From Oscillospiraceae bacterium (GTDB lineage Bacteria; Bacillota; Clostridia; Oscillospirales; Oscillospiraceae), in contig JAEEUX010000037.1 in the NCBI GenBank assembly GCA_016290695.1, positions 1 to 13,836 of the forward strand: DNA of 13,836 nt, read 5' to 3'. Under the pieces are notes generated by a model. That model saw only the letters and a list, made by a program, of their open reading frames with translations. It ran no database searches and was not told the DNA's origin. Made by a program: the position numbers and the translations under genes. How positions within the stretch are numbered: position 1 is the stretch's first letter; the number at the start of each line of letters is the position of its first letter. Of this stretch, positions 12,721 through 13,836 are shown piece by piece.

Positions 12721-13836
12721 TATTGCCGCCTCCCAACGATTTCGCGGCGCTGTATCCGGCGCAGCGGCCCGAGCTCCATGCCCAGTGAAGGTTATAGCCG
12801 CCGCAGCGTCCCAAAACATCCGCAGCCTCGCCGCAGACATAAGCGCCGGGGAGTTTTTTCAGTTCAAGCTCCGGCGTGAGTTCGCTCCCCGCGACGCCGC
12901 CAAGCGTCGCCTGCGCCTTGTCGTAATCCGAGCCGATAGCTTCGAGGCGGCAGGCCTTCATTTCCTCGCTCAGCGCGAGCAGTTCAGCGTCCGACAGGTC
13001 AGAGGCAAGGTCGCCGAGCGGCCTTGAAAGACATTTTTTAATGAAAAACTGGGCAAGACGCTTGTTTATAAGCCCGGAAAGCGCATCGTCGAGCGAAGCC
13101 TGAGCACGAACAGCGCGCAGCTCGCAAAGAATAGAGAACAGCTCATCTGACGAAAATTCCGGCATGAAATCCAAGCTGAGCTTATCCGGCGCGAGGTGAG
13201 CAAGCTCAAATACGCAGATGCCGGAGACCGCTCCGTCGCCGAACTGAAGCTCGCCGCGGCTTTCCCCGACGAGCCGGGAGCCGCAATAGGCCTTTACAGC
13301 AGCGGCGGCGCGCAGACCCTTGACCGAGCGGAGCAGCGGGGAAGAACATTTTATCGGTGCGAGCGCGGGGCTCAGCGGTGCGCAGACTGCGCCTGAAGCT
13401 TTTATGAGAGAGAAGGCCGAGCCGTCCGTTCCGAGGTCAGGCGCGGCCTTTCCGCCAAAGGCGAAAATAACTCGCGCAGCCTGAGTTTTTACGCCCTCAT
13501 ATGATGTTACGATAAAATCAGCGCCCGCCTTCGTTACCGATTCGGCGCGGTAATTGCATATTTCGCATACGCCGAGCTTCTCACATTCGAGCCGAAGCGC
13601 GTCGAGCACTGAGCTGGCGCTGCCGCTTATGGGGTAAAGCCGCCCCTCGGAGTCCGCGCGGGTATAGAGACCGAGCGAAGCAAAAAAGGGGAGAGTGTCG
13701 CCGAAACGCCTGAACACGGGTTCGGTGCCAACGGAGCCGAAATAATCCTTGTCCGTAATGCTCTCGTTTGAAAGGTTACAGCGGCCGTTGCCTGTGACGA
13801 GAAGCTTTTTGCCGACGCGGGGCAGGCGCTCGAGGA
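12713..13836 (-). CDS. BaiN/HI0933-like NAD(P)/FAD-dependent oxidoreductase, N-terminus cut by window
   Basis: The visible 373 residues are most of a flavoprotein of the HI0933/YhiN group (often annotated aminoacetone oxidase family or BaiN-type). The frame stays open to the window end; the GTG at 13717 is an internal valine, because the family motif TGNGRCNLSN lies upstream of it (about 13767-13796). Other marks are FAFGGKAAPDLGTDGSAF in the middle and the C-terminal FAD-binding stretch VCGEAADVLGRCGGYNLHWAWSSG. The first GxGxxG Rossmann motif lies just outside the window. One homologue in bile-acid-converting clostridia (BaiN) is reported to reduce bile-acid intermediates; this gene has no bai neighbours, so that role should not be assumed. 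It overlaps the following COG2509 gene by 8 nt, so the two flavoproteins are probably translated together. Confidence 0.92.
   Translation of the reverse strand, partial: LERLPRVGKKLLVTGNGRCNLSNESITDKDYFGSVGTEPVFRRFGDTLPFFASLGLYTRADSEGRLYPISGSASSVLDALRLECEKLGVCEICNYRAESVTKAGADFIVTSYEGVKTQAARVIFAFGGKAAPDLGTDGSAFSLIKASGAVCAPLSPALAPIKCSSPLLRSVKGLRAAAAVKAYCGSRLVGESRGELQFGDGAVSGICVFELAHLAPDKLSLDFMPEFSSDELFSILCELRAVRAQASLDDALSGLINKRLAQFFIKKCLSRPLGDLASDLSDAELLALSEEMKACRLEAIGSDYDKAQATLGGVAGSELTPELELKKLPGAYVCGEAADVLGRCGGYNLHWAWSSGRCAGYSAAKSLGGGNNA

Noticed and set aside
12721..12840. N-terminal extension of the COG2509 gene to 12840
   Set aside because: It would overlap the upstream flavoprotein C-terminus. 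The ATG at 12720 has a strong GGGAGG and begins like family members.

Overview
This window most likely comes from a gut-type member of the class Clostridia (Oscillospiraceae/Ruminococcaceae-like, moderately high GC). The evidence is the gene content: a SpoVB/MurJ-type flippase, HU and an RqcP (YabO) homologue in the Bacillota order, a NiaR (YrxA/3H-domain) repressor, and a BaiN/HI0933-type flavoprotein. It also has sigma-A type promoters (TTGACA/TATAAT) and GGAGG-like ribosome binding sites. No rRNA, tRNA, CRISPR array, insertion sequence or phage gene was seen. Species cannot be fixed from the sequence.

Layout. Positions 2-4440 (+ strand) hold the 3' part of an amidohydrolase-2 family gene, a 14-helix-type lipid-linked oligosaccharide flippase, HU, the S4-domain RNA-binding protein RqcP and an AI-2E/PerM-type permease. 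The flippase-HU-RqcP order is the familiar yabM-(mazG)-hup-yabO cluster of Bacillota, but mazG, yabP, yabQ and divIC are absent here.

Positions 4683-7911 (- strand) form a niacin-salvage locus. Nicotinate phosphoribosyltransferase (pncB) overlaps niaR by 8 nt, and a strong terminator follows. Beyond it lies a stand-alone PTS EIIC-like permease with its own promoter. A 26-bp inverted repeat covers the predicted transcription start of the permease and looks like a NiaR operator. The repressor, the salvage enzyme and the operator together suggest that this EIIC-like protein imports niacin or a related pyridine rather than a sugar. This is the most interesting observation in the window.

Positions 8049-9113 (- strand) encode a uroporphyrinogen-decarboxylase-family protein as a single-gene unit with its own promoter and terminator. 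Positions 9353-11050 (+ strand) form a compact three-gene envelope operon: GtrA-like, LemA-like (GTG start overlapping the GtrA stop) and an SdpI-like membrane protein with a very acidic tail. A strong promoter precedes it and a probable bidirectional terminator follows. Positions 11122-13836 (- strand) hold two overlapping flavoprotein genes, a BaiN/HI0933-like gene cut by the window edge and a COG2509-type FAD-dependent dehydrogenase. No intergenic gap exceeds 300 bases; the two largest (4441-4682 and 9114-9352) are described through their hairpins and promoters.
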